Positions 16,039-24,396 of a stretch of 41,967 nt of DNA are shown in pieces (position 1 is the first letter of the stretch; each line of letters starts with the position of its first letter). The position numbers were made by a program, and so were the translations under genes. This stretch comes from Salinicola peritrichatus (GTDB taxonomy: Bacteria; Pseudomonadota; Gammaproteobacteria; Pseudomonadales; Halomonadaceae). Location: assembly GCF_003206715.1 (NCBI RefSeq), contig NZ_PZJU01000036.1, positions 1-41,967 on the forward strand, read 5' to 3'. The notes under the pieces are model-generated. The model was not told the origin of the DNA. It saw nothing but the letters and a program-made list of their open reading frames with translations, and did no database searches.

Positions 16039-16965
16039 ATGACCGCGAATCGAATAACCGTCCACGATGTCGCCCCGCGCGACGGCCTGCAGATCGAAGC
16101 CCGATTCGTGCCGACCGAAGACAAGATTCGGCTGATCGATGCGCTGTCGCGTACCGGCCTGGCGAAGATCGAGGCAACCTCCTTCACCTCGCCCAAGGCG
16201 ATCCCCAACTTGCGCGACGCCGAGGAGGTCATGCGCGGCATCGAGCGCGTGGCGGGGGTCGGCTACGTCGTGCTGGTGCCCAACGAGAAGGGGGCCGAGC
16301 GGGCGCTTGCCTGTGGCGTCGACGAGATCAACCTGGTGCTGTCCGCCAGCGACAGCCACGGGCTGGCCAACTTGCGCATGACCGCCGAACAGTCGCTCGA
16401 GCGTTTTACCAACATCCTGGGAATCACCAAGGGCAGCGAGGTGTTCGTCAATGCCTCCATCTCCACGGCCTTTGGCTGTCCATTCGAGGGTAACGTTCCG
16501 TTCAAGCGCGTGCTATCGATCACCGAGAGACTGCTGGCGCTCGGTGTGCAGGGCATCACGCTGTGCGATACCACCGGCATGGCCAACCCGCGCCAGGTCG
16601 CCGACCTGTGCCGTGAAACGCTGAACCGCTGGCCCTGGCTGCCGCTGACGCTGCACGTGCACGACACACGCGGCATGGGACTCGCCAATACTCTGGCTGC
16701 GTGGCAGAACGGCGTCACCCGTTTCGATGCCGCGCTGGGCGGGTTGGGCGGTTGCCCCTACGCGCCCGGGGCCAGCGGTAACGTCTGCAGCGAGGATCTG
16801 GTGCACATGTTCGCGCAGATGGGCGTGGAAACCGGCGTCGATCTCGAACGCCTCGTCGCCGCGGCCGAGATGCTGCCGGCGATGATTGGCCACGAGGTAC
16901 CGGGGCAGGTGATCAAGGCCGGCACGTCGAACCGGCGATATCCGCTGCCGGCCGGCCTTCGATAG
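16039..16965 (+). CDS. Hydroxymethylglutaryl-CoA lyase family enzyme
   Basis: TIM-barrel aldol-cleaving enzyme of the HMG-CoA lyase branch (DRE-TIM family), yielding acetyl-CoA plus a ketoacid. Seen: DVAPRDGLQ (10-18) with the catalytic Arg and metal-binding Asp, metal-binding HVHDT (206-210), and the flexible catalytic-cysteine loop GGLGGCPYAPGASGN (C239). The 308-aa length is typical. SD GAGGGG precedes ATG 16039. With the CoA-transferase it forms a two-step route: activate a hydroxy diacid, then cleave it. True HMG-CoA and citramalyl-CoA-like substrates cannot be separated from sequence alone. Confidence 0.92.
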   Translation: MTANRITVHDVAPRDGLQIEARFVPTEDKIRLIDALSRTGLAKIEATSFTSPKAIPNLRDAEEVMRGIERVAGVGYVVLVPNEKGAERALACGVDEINLVLSASDSHGLANLRMTAEQSLERFTNILGITKGSEVFVNASISTAFGCPFEGNVPFKRVLSITERLLALGVQGITLCDTTGMANPRQVADLCRETLNRWPWLPLTLHVHDTRGMGLANTLAAWQNGVTRFDAALGGLGGCPYAPGASGNVCSEDLVHMFAQMGVETGVDLERLVAAAEMLPAMIGHEVPGQVIKAGTSNRRYPLPAGLR

Positions 16966-16978
16966 CGCGTTCCGCGCT
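16964..16978. other. Hairpin between two convergent stop codons
   Basis: AGCGCG-TTC-CGCGCT (16964-16969 and 16973-16978) fills the 12-bp gap between the lyase and guanine deaminase genes; the left arm includes part of the lyase stop codon. No T-run follows. It may act as a minimal shared transcript end. Confidence 0.35.
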
Positions 16979-18300
16979 CATGTCGCTCGCTCCCGGTCGT
17001 GGGCCAGCCGGCCGTTGGCCCAGGTGGCGGCCACGGTGCGGTCGTCGCCCAGCATCATCATCGCGAACAAGCGTTCCGCCAGGGTCGTCGCCTGGGAGAG
17101 CCGCCGCGAGAGCAACGGCGTGGCATTCGGGTCCAGTACCACGATATCCGCCTCGAAACCGGGCTGCAGGCTGCCGATCCTGTCGCCCAGGTGCAGTGCC
17201 CGCGCATTGCCCAGCGTGAGCCGGTAGAAACCCTGCCAGCCGGTCAGCGGCTGGCCCAGCAAGGCCCCGACCTGATAGGCGCCCTGCAGCGTGCCGAACC
17301 CCGACAACGAGGTCCCGCCACCGACATCACTGGCAAGCGACGTCGCCAATCCGGCATCGCGACAGGCCAGCCGGTCCATCAGCCCGCTGCCCAGAAACAG
17401 ATTCGAAGTCGGGCAGAACGCAATGTTGGCCCCCCGCGTAGCCAACCGTCGTCGCTGCTCGTGATCGAGATGGATGCCGTGGGCGAAGGTACTGCGTGGG
17501 CCGACCAGGCCATAACGCTCGTAGACATCGAGATAGTCGCGGCTCTCCGGGAACAGCTCGGCGACCCAGGCGACCTCGCCGCGATTCTCCGACAGATGCG
17601 TCTGCAGGTAGAGATCCGGCGCGTTGCGCAGTACGCCGCCCACCGCGTCGAGCTGCTCGCGGGTCGAGGTCGGAGCGAAGCGCGGCGTCAGGGTGTAGGC
17701 GAGGCGGTCGCGGCCGTGCCAGTCGGCGATCAGGCGCTCGCTGTCGCGCACGCCGCCCAGGGTGTCGTCGGTCAGCGCCTCGGGCGCGTGGCGATCCATC
17801 AGCACCTTGCCGGCGATCATGCGCAACTGGCGTCGCTGCGCGGCGGAGAAGAAGCTATCGACCGAAACGGGGTGAGAGGAACAGAACACCTGGGCGGTGG
17901 TGGTGCCGACCCGCAACAGCTCGTCGAGGAAGCGCTCGGCGGAGGCGCTGGCATGGGCCGGATCGGCGAAGCGGCACTCGGCCGGAAAGGTGTAGTCGTT
18001 GAGCCAGTCGAGCAGCTCGCGCCCATAGGAGGCCATGATGTCGAGCTGAACGTAATGCACGTGACTGTCGATGAATCCCGGCATCATCAGCTTGCCGGTG
18101 TAATCCACGGTCTCGCTGCCCGCGGGCAGCGCGCCGGCCAGTGCCTGGTAATCATCGACGGCATGGATGCGGCCATCGACGATCCAGATCGCGCCATCTT
18201 CCAGATAGCGGATGCTCCCGGTCAGCGGCGTGTTCTCCTCGCCGGGATCGTCCAGGCAGGTGAACAGCGGGCCGCGCAGCAGGCGTTGGTTTGCGGACAT
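16978..18300 (-). CDS. guaD: Guanine deaminase
   Basis: Zinc amidohydrolase converting guanine to xanthine plus ammonia, feeding the xanthine dehydrogenase encoded immediately upstream. Zinc-binding HxH lies in PGFIDSHVHYVQ (H80, H82); later metal and catalytic residues lie in QTHLSEN, FAHGIHL and ASDVGGGTSLS. Length of 440 aa matches bacterial GuaD (E. coli 439). I place the start at ATG 18300, after GAGCGAGA; a TTG at 18306 that overlaps the xdhC stop is less likely. It is the last gene of the xdhABC-guaD operon. Confidence 0.95.
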   Translation of the reverse strand: MSANQRLLRGPLFTCLDDPGEENTPLTGSIRYLEDGAIWIVDGRIHAVDDYQALAGALPAGSETVDYTGKLMMPGFIDSHVHYVQLDIMASYGRELLDWLNDYTFPAECRFADPAHASASAERFLDELLRVGTTTAQVFCSSHPVSVDSFFSAAQRRQLRMIAGKVLMDRHAPEALTDDTLGGVRDSERLIADWHGRDRLAYTLTPRFAPTSTREQLDAVGGVLRNAPDLYLQTHLSENRGEVAWVAELFPESRDYLDVYERYGLVGPRSTFAHGIHLDHEQRRRLATRGANIAFCPTSNLFLGSGLMDRLACRDAGLATSLASDVGGGTSLSGFGTLQGAYQVGALLGQPLTGWQGFYRLTLGNARALHLGDRIGSLQPGFEADIVVLDPNATPLLSRRLSQATTLAERLFAMMMLGDDRTVAATWANGRLAHDRERAT

Positions 18301-18302
18301 GG

Positions 18303-19205
18303 TCAATCTCGCTCGTCTTGAAACTGAAAGGCAAAGGCGTCCCGCAGGGTTTCCGGTGCCACGCCGCGCGCCCCGGGGTGCGGCGGCTCGGCGGAGAGCG
18401 CCAGCAGTTCGGCGGCGACGCTGATCGCAATCTCGCGCGGGCGCTTGGCGGCGGTCGCGCCGAGTCCGATCGGGCAGCGCACCCGTGTCAACGCGGCCTC
18501 ATCGACACCCGCTGCGATCAGTCGCGACCGAAAGCTGGCCCACTTGCTGGCGGAGCCGATCAAACCCAGCGAGCGCAGGTCGTCGCGTTGTAGCAGGCGT
18601 TGGATCAGCTCGCGATCGAGGGCGTGATCGTGGGTCATCACCAGCACATGGCTGCCGGCGTCGATCGAGGCGACGGCCTGCGCCAGGCCGGCTTCCTCGA
18701 TAGCGAGGAAGCGAGTCCGCATCCGTGGCGGATAGTCGCCATGCGGGAAGGCGTCGGCACGGCTGTCGAACCACTCGATGCGCCACGGCAGCGGGCTCAG
18801 CAGTTCGACCAGCGCCTGGCCGACATGGCCGGCGCCGAACAGTGCCAGGCGCTGCTCGGCGCCGGGGAAGACCTCGATCAGTACATGTACGAAGCCGCCA
18901 CAGCACTGGCCGGAACGTCCGCCCAGCGGGAAGGCTTCCAGGTGCGTTTCGGCCGCCGTGGACGCATTCGATAGCCGTTCGCGGGCGATCTCGATCACCT
19001 GCTGTTCGAAGTGGCCGCCGCCCAGCGTGTCGATCACGCCATCCGCGGTGACGACCAGCTTGGCGCCAGGCTCTCGCGGCGTCGAACCGGCCGCACCCAC
19101 GATGCTGGCGAGGGCGTGGGGCTCGCCGGCCTGCTGCAGCCGGTGAAGTGCCGCGTGCCAGGATTCGCGCCGATCTTGGGTTTCGAGAGAGCCGCTTGCA
19201 CTCAT
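18303..19205 (-). CDS. xdhC: Xanthine dehydrogenase accessory factor XdhC
   Basis: Binds molybdenum cofactor, promotes its sulfuration and inserts it into XdhB. The 300-residue protein has the N-terminal XdhC/CoxI domain (ASIVGAAGSTPREPGAKLVV, GGHFEQQ, then SGQCCGGFVHV with paired cysteines) and a Rossmann-like C-terminal domain (LFGAGHVGQALVELL; SLGLIGSASKWASFR). The ATG overlaps the xdhB stop as ATGA. It lies between xdhB and guaD, the usual order. Confidence 0.95.
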   Translation of the reverse strand: MSASGSLETQDRRESWHAALHRLQQAGEPHALASIVGAAGSTPREPGAKLVVTADGVIDTLGGGHFEQQVIEIARERLSNASTAAETHLEAFPLGGRSGQCCGGFVHVLIEVFPGAEQRLALFGAGHVGQALVELLSPLPWRIEWFDSRADAFPHGDYPPRMRTRFLAIEEAGLAQAVASIDAGSHVLVMTHDHALDRELIQRLLQRDDLRSLGLIGSASKWASFRSRLIAAGVDEAALTRVRCPIGLGATAAKRPREIAISVAAELLALSAEPPHPGARGVAPETLRDAFAFQFQDERD

Positions 19206-21685
19206 CGGGCGTGTTCCTCCCGGCGCATTGCCTCGGCCGCCATCAGTACGCGTTCCGGCGTCGCCGGGGTATCGAGCGCAGGGCTGATGCGGTAGTCGGC
19301 GAGGCTGGCGAGGCCGTCGCGCAGCGCTGACCATACCGAGATGGCGAGCATGAACGGCGGTTCGCCCACCGCCTTGGAGCGGTAGATGCTGGCCTGGGAG
19401 TTGGGATGACCTTCCAGCAGCTCGACGTTGAACACCGGCGGCAGGTCACCGAAGGTGGGGATCTTGTAAGTCGCCGGGCCGTCGGTCATCAGCCGCCCCT
19501 CGGCGTTCCACTTCAGCTCCTCGCTGGTCAGCCAGCCCATGCCTTGAATGAAGCCGCCCTCGACCTGGCCGAGGTCGATCGCCGGGTTGAGCGAGTCGCC
19601 GACATCGTGAAGGATGTCGACGCGCTCGACCCGGTATTCGCCGCTCAAGGTGTCGATGCGCACTTCGCTGGCCGAGGCGCCGTAAGCGAAGTAGTAGAAC
19701 GGCCGCCCCTGACCGCTATCGCGATCGTAGTGAATCAGCGGCGTCGAATAGAATCCGCTGGCCGACAGCGAAACCCGGCCGAGATAGGCGGCCTGAACCA
19801 GATCGCCCCAGGGAATGCGCCGCTGGATGTCGCCGACGCCACTGACCAGCTGGCCGTTCTCGAGACGCAGCCCCTCGCGGTCCAGCTGGTAGTGCCCGGC
19901 GGCGAAATCGAACAGTCGCTCGCGCACCTGGCGGGCGGCGTCGCGCGCGGCCATGCCGTTGAGATCGGCGCCGCTGGAGGCGGCGGTGGGCGAGGTGTTG
20001 GGTACCTTGTCGGTACGGGTGGCGCTGATCCGCACCGCGGCGAAATCGAGCCCCAGCTCCCGCGCCACCACCTGGCACACCTTGGTGTGCAGCCCCTGAC
20101 CCATCTCGGTGCCGCCGTGGTTGATTATCACGCTGCCATCGGTATAGACATGCAGCAGGGCGCCGGCCTGGTTCAAGTGCTTGGCGGTGAAGGAGATGCC
20201 GAATTTCACCGGCGTCAGCGCCAGGCCACGCTTGATCACCGGGCTCGCGCGGTTGAACTCCGCGATCTCCCGACGCCGGTTCCAGTAATCGCTGTCGCGC
20301 TCCAGGCGCTCGACGATCTCGACCATCAGCGGGTATTGATCGACCTGCTGGCCATAATGGGTCGTCTCGCGTCCCTCGCGGTAGAGATTGCGCTTGCGCA
20401 CCGTCAGCGGATCGGCGCCGATGTGGCGGGCGATGTCGTCCATGGCGCGTTCGATGATCATCATTCCCTGCGGGCCGCCGAAACCGCGAAAGGCGGTGTT
20501 CGAAGCGGTATGGGTGCGGGCGCGATATCCGGTGACCCGCGCCGCGCCGAGGAAGTAGGCGTTGTCGGCATGGAACATGGCGCGATCCACCACCGCTTCG
20601 GAAAGATCCGGCGAATGGCCGCAGTCGCCGATCACGCTGATGTCGCCGCCCAGCAGCACGCCTTCGTCGTCGAAGCCGAGACGATAGTGATTGTGGAACG
20701 GGTGACGCTTGCCGGTGGCGCGGGTGTCGTCGGCCCGCGGCAGGCGCAGACGCACTGCATGACCGGTTCGCCGTGCCAGCAACGCCGCCACGCAGGCCCA
20801 GGGCGCGGCCTGGGTCTCCTTGCCACCGAAACCGCCGCCCATGCGCCGGTTCTCCACGGTGACGGCATGGAACGGGATGCCGAGCACCTCGGCAACCAGT
20901 TTCTGGGTTTCGCTGGGATGCTGGTTGGAGGTGAAGACGGTCACGCCTTCGTCCTCGCTGGGCACCACCAGGCACGCCTGGCCTTCGAGATAGAAGTGCT
21001 CCTGGCCGCCGACGAACTGTTCGGCTGCGAGCACGTGCGGGGCGCTCGCCAGCACGTTTTCCCAGTCGCCGCTGACTTGCCGATGCGTGGGGCGCACGAA
21101 CTCGCCGGCTTCGGCAGCGGCGACCGGGTCCAGGCGGGCCGGCAATGGTTCGATCTCTATCGTTGCCGCCCGTACCGCACGCCGCGCCGCCGTGTAGCTG
21201 GTGGCGGCGACCGCGAACAGTGGCTGGCCGACATAGCTGACCTCGTCATCGGCGAACAGCGGATCGCCTGGAAACACCGGACCGATGTCGCGGTGGCCGG
21301 GGATGTCCTGGGCGCTGATCACGCCGATCACTCCGGGCGCCTGGCGCACCGCGTCCAGATCGAGCCGGGTCAGTCGGCCATGCGCCATCGGGCTCAAGCC
21401 CACCATCGCATGCAGGGTGCCGTGGGGCGCGGGCAGATCATCGATATAGCGGGCGCGGCCGGTGACGTGCTTGATCCCGCTCTCGTGGGCCTGCGCGCGC
21501 GGCCTGTGCTGTGTCGTGGCATCCGGGCGCGGCGTCACGCTATCGCGGGCCACCGGCTCGTCGCCTTCCAGGCGACCGATCTCCTGGCGCGCGCCATCGA
21601 TCGCCGGCTCGAGCAGGGCATCGCCCGGCTGGCCGTCGTCGGCGACGGTCGGCGCGGTGAAGACACGCTTAGTGAGCGTACGCAT
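19202..21685 (-). CDS. xdhB: Xanthine dehydrogenase, molybdopterin-binding subunit
   Basis: Large catalytic subunit oxidising hypoxanthine and xanthine to urate with Mo-pterin. The block HVTGRARYIDDLP begins the usual protein, GGGFGGKETQ and FRGFGGPQGM bind the cofactor, GGTEMGQGLHTK follows, and SKAVGEPPFML near the C-terminus carries the catalytic Glu. Length is 827 aa, longer than the usual 760-790: about 65 extra residues precede the conserved region. The start is nevertheless well supported by AGGAGGTGG, and the gene overlaps xdhA by 17 nt. The extension is polar and has no recognised domain. Confidence 0.95.
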   Translation of the reverse strand: MRTLTKRVFTAPTVADDGQPGDALLEPAIDGARQEIGRLEGDEPVARDSVTPRPDATTQHRPRAQAHESGIKHVTGRARYIDDLPAPHGTLHAMVGLSPMAHGRLTRLDLDAVRQAPGVIGVISAQDIPGHRDIGPVFPGDPLFADDEVSYVGQPLFAVAATSYTAARRAVRAATIEIEPLPARLDPVAAAEAGEFVRPTHRQVSGDWENVLASAPHVLAAEQFVGGQEHFYLEGQACLVVPSEDEGVTVFTSNQHPSETQKLVAEVLGIPFHAVTVENRRMGGGFGGKETQAAPWACVAALLARRTGHAVRLRLPRADDTRATGKRHPFHNHYRLGFDDEGVLLGGDISVIGDCGHSPDLSEAVVDRAMFHADNAYFLGAARVTGYRARTHTASNTAFRGFGGPQGMMIIERAMDDIARHIGADPLTVRKRNLYREGRETTHYGQQVDQYPLMVEIVERLERDSDYWNRRREIAEFNRASPVIKRGLALTPVKFGISFTAKHLNQAGALLHVYTDGSVIINHGGTEMGQGLHTKVCQVVARELGLDFAAVRISATRTDKVPNTSPTAASSGADLNGMAARDAARQVRERLFDFAAGHYQLDREGLRLENGQLVSGVGDIQRRIPWGDLVQAAYLGRVSLSASGFYSTPLIHYDRDSGQGRPFYYFAYGASASEVRIDTLSGEYRVERVDILHDVGDSLNPAIDLGQVEGGFIQGMGWLTSEELKWNAEGRLMTDGPATYKIPTFGDLPPVFNVELLEGHPNSQASIYRSKAVGEPPFMLAISVWSALRDGLASLADYRISPALDTPATPERVLMAAEAMRREEHAR

Positions 21686-23129
21686 CGAGGGCCACCTCCT
21701 GGGTCGGGTCCACCGGCTCGGGCCGGGCCAGCGTCAGCCGCCAGCGCTCCAGCAGATTGACCGCCGCTGTCATGCGATAGCTGCTGGAGCCGCGGACATC
21801 GCTCATCGGCGTGAGCGTATGACGCAGCGCCCGTTTGGCCGCGTCGAAGGCCGCGTCGAGGTCCGCTTTTCCTTCCAGCGCGGCTTCGGCGGCGGGAACG
21901 CGCAGCGGTATCGCCGCCATCCCGCCATAGGCGATGCGCACGTCGCGCAGGTGCCCGCCGCCGTCGATTCGCCAGCGGAAGGCGCCGAGCAGGGTCGAGA
22001 TATCGTCCTCGCGTCGCTTGGAGAGCTTCCACACCCGTTGTTCGACGCCGGCTTCAGGGCGGGGCAGGAAGATCGCCGCCACGCATTCGCCGGGTTGCAG
22101 CGCGGTTTGCTTGTAGTCGAGGAAGAATTCGTCGAGCGCCAGCTCGCGAATACCCTCGGCGCTCGCCAGCCGAACCCGCGCATCCAGCGTCAGCAGTACC
22201 GGCGGGGTATCGCCGACCGGCGAGGCGTTGGCGATATTGCCGCCCAGCGTGCCGCGGTTGCGTATCTGCGCAGAACCCAGGCGCGTGAGCAGATGGGCGA
22301 AGGCCGGGTAATGCGCTGCCAGCAAGGGTTCCCACTCGCGGTAGGTAACGGCGGCGCCGATCCACCAGCCGTCGGCGGTTTCCTCGATCCGCCGGAGTTC
22401 GGCGACCCGGCGCAGGTCGATCACCCGCTCGTAGGCAGTGAGTCGCTGCGTGGCTTCCAGCCACAGATCGGTGGCGCCGGCCACCAGCGGCGCGGAAGGA
22501 TACGCCTGCATCGCCTGGGCGAGTTCGGCCAGCGATGCGGGCGTCAGGTAGCGGCTGTCCGCGGATCGGCGTGGCAGGGCGCGCACCTGCTCGTCGAGCG
22601 TCGGGTCGTCGGCCCAGGACGGACGGGTATCGGCATGCGTTGCCATGCTCAGGGCAGCGTCGCGAATCGGGCGGTAGCCGGTGCAGCGGCACAGATTGCC
22701 GCCCAGCGCCGCTTCCAGCCGGTGACCGTCCAGCGCCCGGGAAGGCTCGGCACGCTGCTGCTCATGCAGCGCAAACAGCGACATCACGATGCCGGGCGTG
22801 CAGAAACCGCACTGGCTGCCATGGCAGGCAACCATCGCCGCCTGGGCGGGATGCAGTGCATCGCCACGGGCCAGGCCTTCGACGGTGATCAGATGACAGC
22901 CCTGGAGCTGATGGGCCGGCGTGATGCAGGCGTTGGTCGTACGGTAGCTCAGTGCGTCGCGATCGTCGTCGGGTTCGGCGACGACGACCGTGCAGGCGCC
23001 GCAATCACCGGAGGCGCAGCCCTCCTTGGTTCCGCAGGCCGCGAGCCGGTCGCGCAACAGCGCGAGCACGCTACTGTCGGGAGCCGCGGCAAGCCGCTGG
23101 CGGTGGCCATTGAGAAAGAATTCGATCAT
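21669..23129 (-). CDS. xdhA: Xanthine dehydrogenase, FeS/FAD subunit
   Basis: Electron-transfer subunit passing electrons from the Mo centre through two [2Fe-2S] clusters to FAD and NAD. First cluster: ACGTKEGCASGDCGAC (C32, C38, C43, C46). Second: CHGSQCGFCTPG and LCRCTGYRP. The FAD domain includes GSAQIRNRGTLGGNIANASP. The 486-aa length is normal. ATG 23129 (MIEFFLNG) follows CAGG; the open frame extends 13 codons further without an SD. First gene of the operon, controlled from the palindrome at 23202-23217. Confidence 0.95.
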   Translation of the reverse strand: MIEFFLNGHRQRLAAAPDSSVLALLRDRLAACGTKEGCASGDCGACTVVVAEPDDDRDALSYRTTNACITPAHQLQGCHLITVEGLARGDALHPAQAAMVACHGSQCGFCTPGIVMSLFALHEQQRAEPSRALDGHRLEAALGGNLCRCTGYRPIRDAALSMATHADTRPSWADDPTLDEQVRALPRRSADSRYLTPASLAELAQAMQAYPSAPLVAGATDLWLEATQRLTAYERVIDLRRVAELRRIEETADGWWIGAAVTYREWEPLLAAHYPAFAHLLTRLGSAQIRNRGTLGGNIANASPVGDTPPVLLTLDARVRLASAEGIRELALDEFFLDYKQTALQPGECVAAIFLPRPEAGVEQRVWKLSKRREDDISTLLGAFRWRIDGGGHLRDVRIAYGGMAAIPLRVPAAEAALEGKADLDAAFDAAKRALRHTLTPMSDVRGSSSYRMTAAVNLLERWRLTLARPEPVDPTQEVALDAYAH

Positions 23130-23201
23130 AGGAAACCTGCCGTTGTCATTGTCATGGCCGCCTGGCATCGGGAAGCGCAGGTCGGCTTTGCAGAAAGCAT
23201 C

Positions 23202-23226
23202 CTGACCGATCGGTCAGCTTTTTATA
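23202..23226 (-). promoter_or_regulatory. xdh operator (16-bp palindrome) with -10 hexamer
   Basis: CTGACCGATCGGTCAG (23202-23217) is a perfect palindrome of the TetR/RutR type; E. coli RutR binds TTGACCA-NN-TGGTCAA. On the minus strand TATAAA (23226-23221) lies 3 bp upstream, so the operator covers the likely transcription start of xdhA and binding would repress. No good -35 is visible. It also lies about 180 bp upstream of the divergent regulator gene. Confidence 0.75.
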
Positions 23227-23395
23227 GCGTCATCGATTCTGCCCTGCATGGCAACCCCAATCCGCCGAAACGCCATCGGAGTGGCTCGGGTTTCGCAGCG
23301 ACCCGTTGTCGGGCGTTTGGAAGACAAGGGCGTGGATTCAGCATAGCATCGGCGAAAGGCGTCCCGGCATGCCGAGCTTAAAACAAGGAGTGGGT

Positions 23396-24028
23396 GTGAG
23401 TGATCCGAATCTGCCCGAAGCGACCGTTCGGGAGCGAAACTTACAAAGAATACTCGAGGCGGCGGAGGGCGTATTTGCCCGACATGGCTACCGTGGGGCC
23501 AGCATTCAGGCCATCGCCGCTGCCGCCGGCTTGCCCAAGTCCAACGTGCTCTATTACGTCGGCAGCAAACGCAAGCTCTACATGACCCTGCTCGAGCGCA
23601 CGATGCAGCGCTGGAATACGGCACTGAGCGATATCACGGTCGATGACGATCCGGCGTCGGTGCTCGAGGGTTTCATTCGCAGCAAGATGCGACTCAGCCA
23701 GACGCATCCGCTGAGTTCGCGGCTGTTCGCGAACGAGATCCTGCAGGGCGCGCCGTTTCTGCAGGCGTCACTGCGAGGCGACATGCGCGAATGGGTGGAG
23801 TCGCGGACGAAAATTTTCCGGCTCTGGGCGGACCAGGGGCTGATGGATCCCGTCGATCCGGTATGGCTGATCTTTCTGATCTGGTCGGCGACACAGCACT
23901 ATGCCGACTTCGAGGCGCAGATCACGGGCATCACGGATCGAACACGGCTCAGTGACCGTGACTTCGCCTCGGCCAGTGATTTCCTGTGTCAGGTGATTCT
24001 GAAGGGGTGTGGGGTCAAGGCGCGGTGA
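23396..24028 (+). CDS. RutR-like TetR-family regulator of purine catabolism
   Basis: A 210-residue TetR regulator. N-terminal HTH (about 15-60): RILEAAEGVFARHGYRGASI, AAAAGLPKSNVLYYVGSKRKLY. The C-terminal domain carries SSRLFANEILQGAPFL and IFLIWSATQHYADFEAQI, which closely follow RutR, a pyrimidine/purine-responsive regulator (212 aa). The start is GTG 23396 with SD AAGGAG 5 nt before; an upstream ATG at 23369 lacks an SD. Divergence from xdhABC-guaD and the palindrome between them make it the probable repressor of that operon. The ligand (uracil, xanthine, hypoxanthine or other) is not readable from sequence. Confidence 0.9.
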   Translation: MSDPNLPEATVRERNLQRILEAAEGVFARHGYRGASIQAIAAAAGLPKSNVLYYVGSKRKLYMTLLERTMQRWNTALSDITVDDDPASVLEGFIRSKMRLSQTHPLSSRLFANEILQGAPFLQASLRGDMREWVESRTKIFRLWADQGLMDPVDPVWLIFLIWSATQHYADFEAQITGITDRTRLSDRDFASASDFLCQVILKGCGVKAR

Positions 24029-24396
24029 AGAGAAGCGTGCCCGGAGCGGGGGTGAAGGACTATCAGGTCGACATAACGGCTGCTGGCTGGGCTCGCGCTC
24101 CGCATGACGGAAGCGAGTCCTTTCGCACTCGACCTCCTGTCGAGTCTCTACCTTGAGGGCCGGCAACGTCCATTTGCTCTGCTGTCGGTCCTTGGATGCT
24201 ATGTCTAACCGCATGCCATGCGACCAGACTTCTTCCCTGGGCGGCATCCTTGCGACACTGACATCCTTGCCTCAGGCATTCTATACGACGGCTGATCGTT
24301 AAAGCTAATGCGAAATTCATAAAAAGTTCTTTATTTACAAAAAGATACCAAAGGAAAGTTATTTGCCGTTAAGCAATTTTTAAGTCATTGTTTGGG
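24029..24396. other. Convergent intergenic region tetR / modC
   Basis: A 368-bp gap. It contains a perfect hairpin, ACTCGAC (24127-24133) with GTCGAGT (24139-24145), loop CTCCT. Composition changes sharply near 24290 from GC-rich to AT-rich. Short ORFs on the minus strand resemble nothing I recognise. No T-run terminator is obvious. Confidence 0.4.

Noticed and set aside
19406-23381. Very long plus-strand open frames (784 and 639 codons) opposite xdhB and xdhA
   Set aside because: They are antisense shadows of GC-rich genes with unmistakable enzyme motifs on the minus strand; the translations show no domain.
24063-24320. Minus-strand ORF of 85 codons that might be a transposase remnant
   Set aside because: No motif or known family could be recognised, and terminal repeats were not found.
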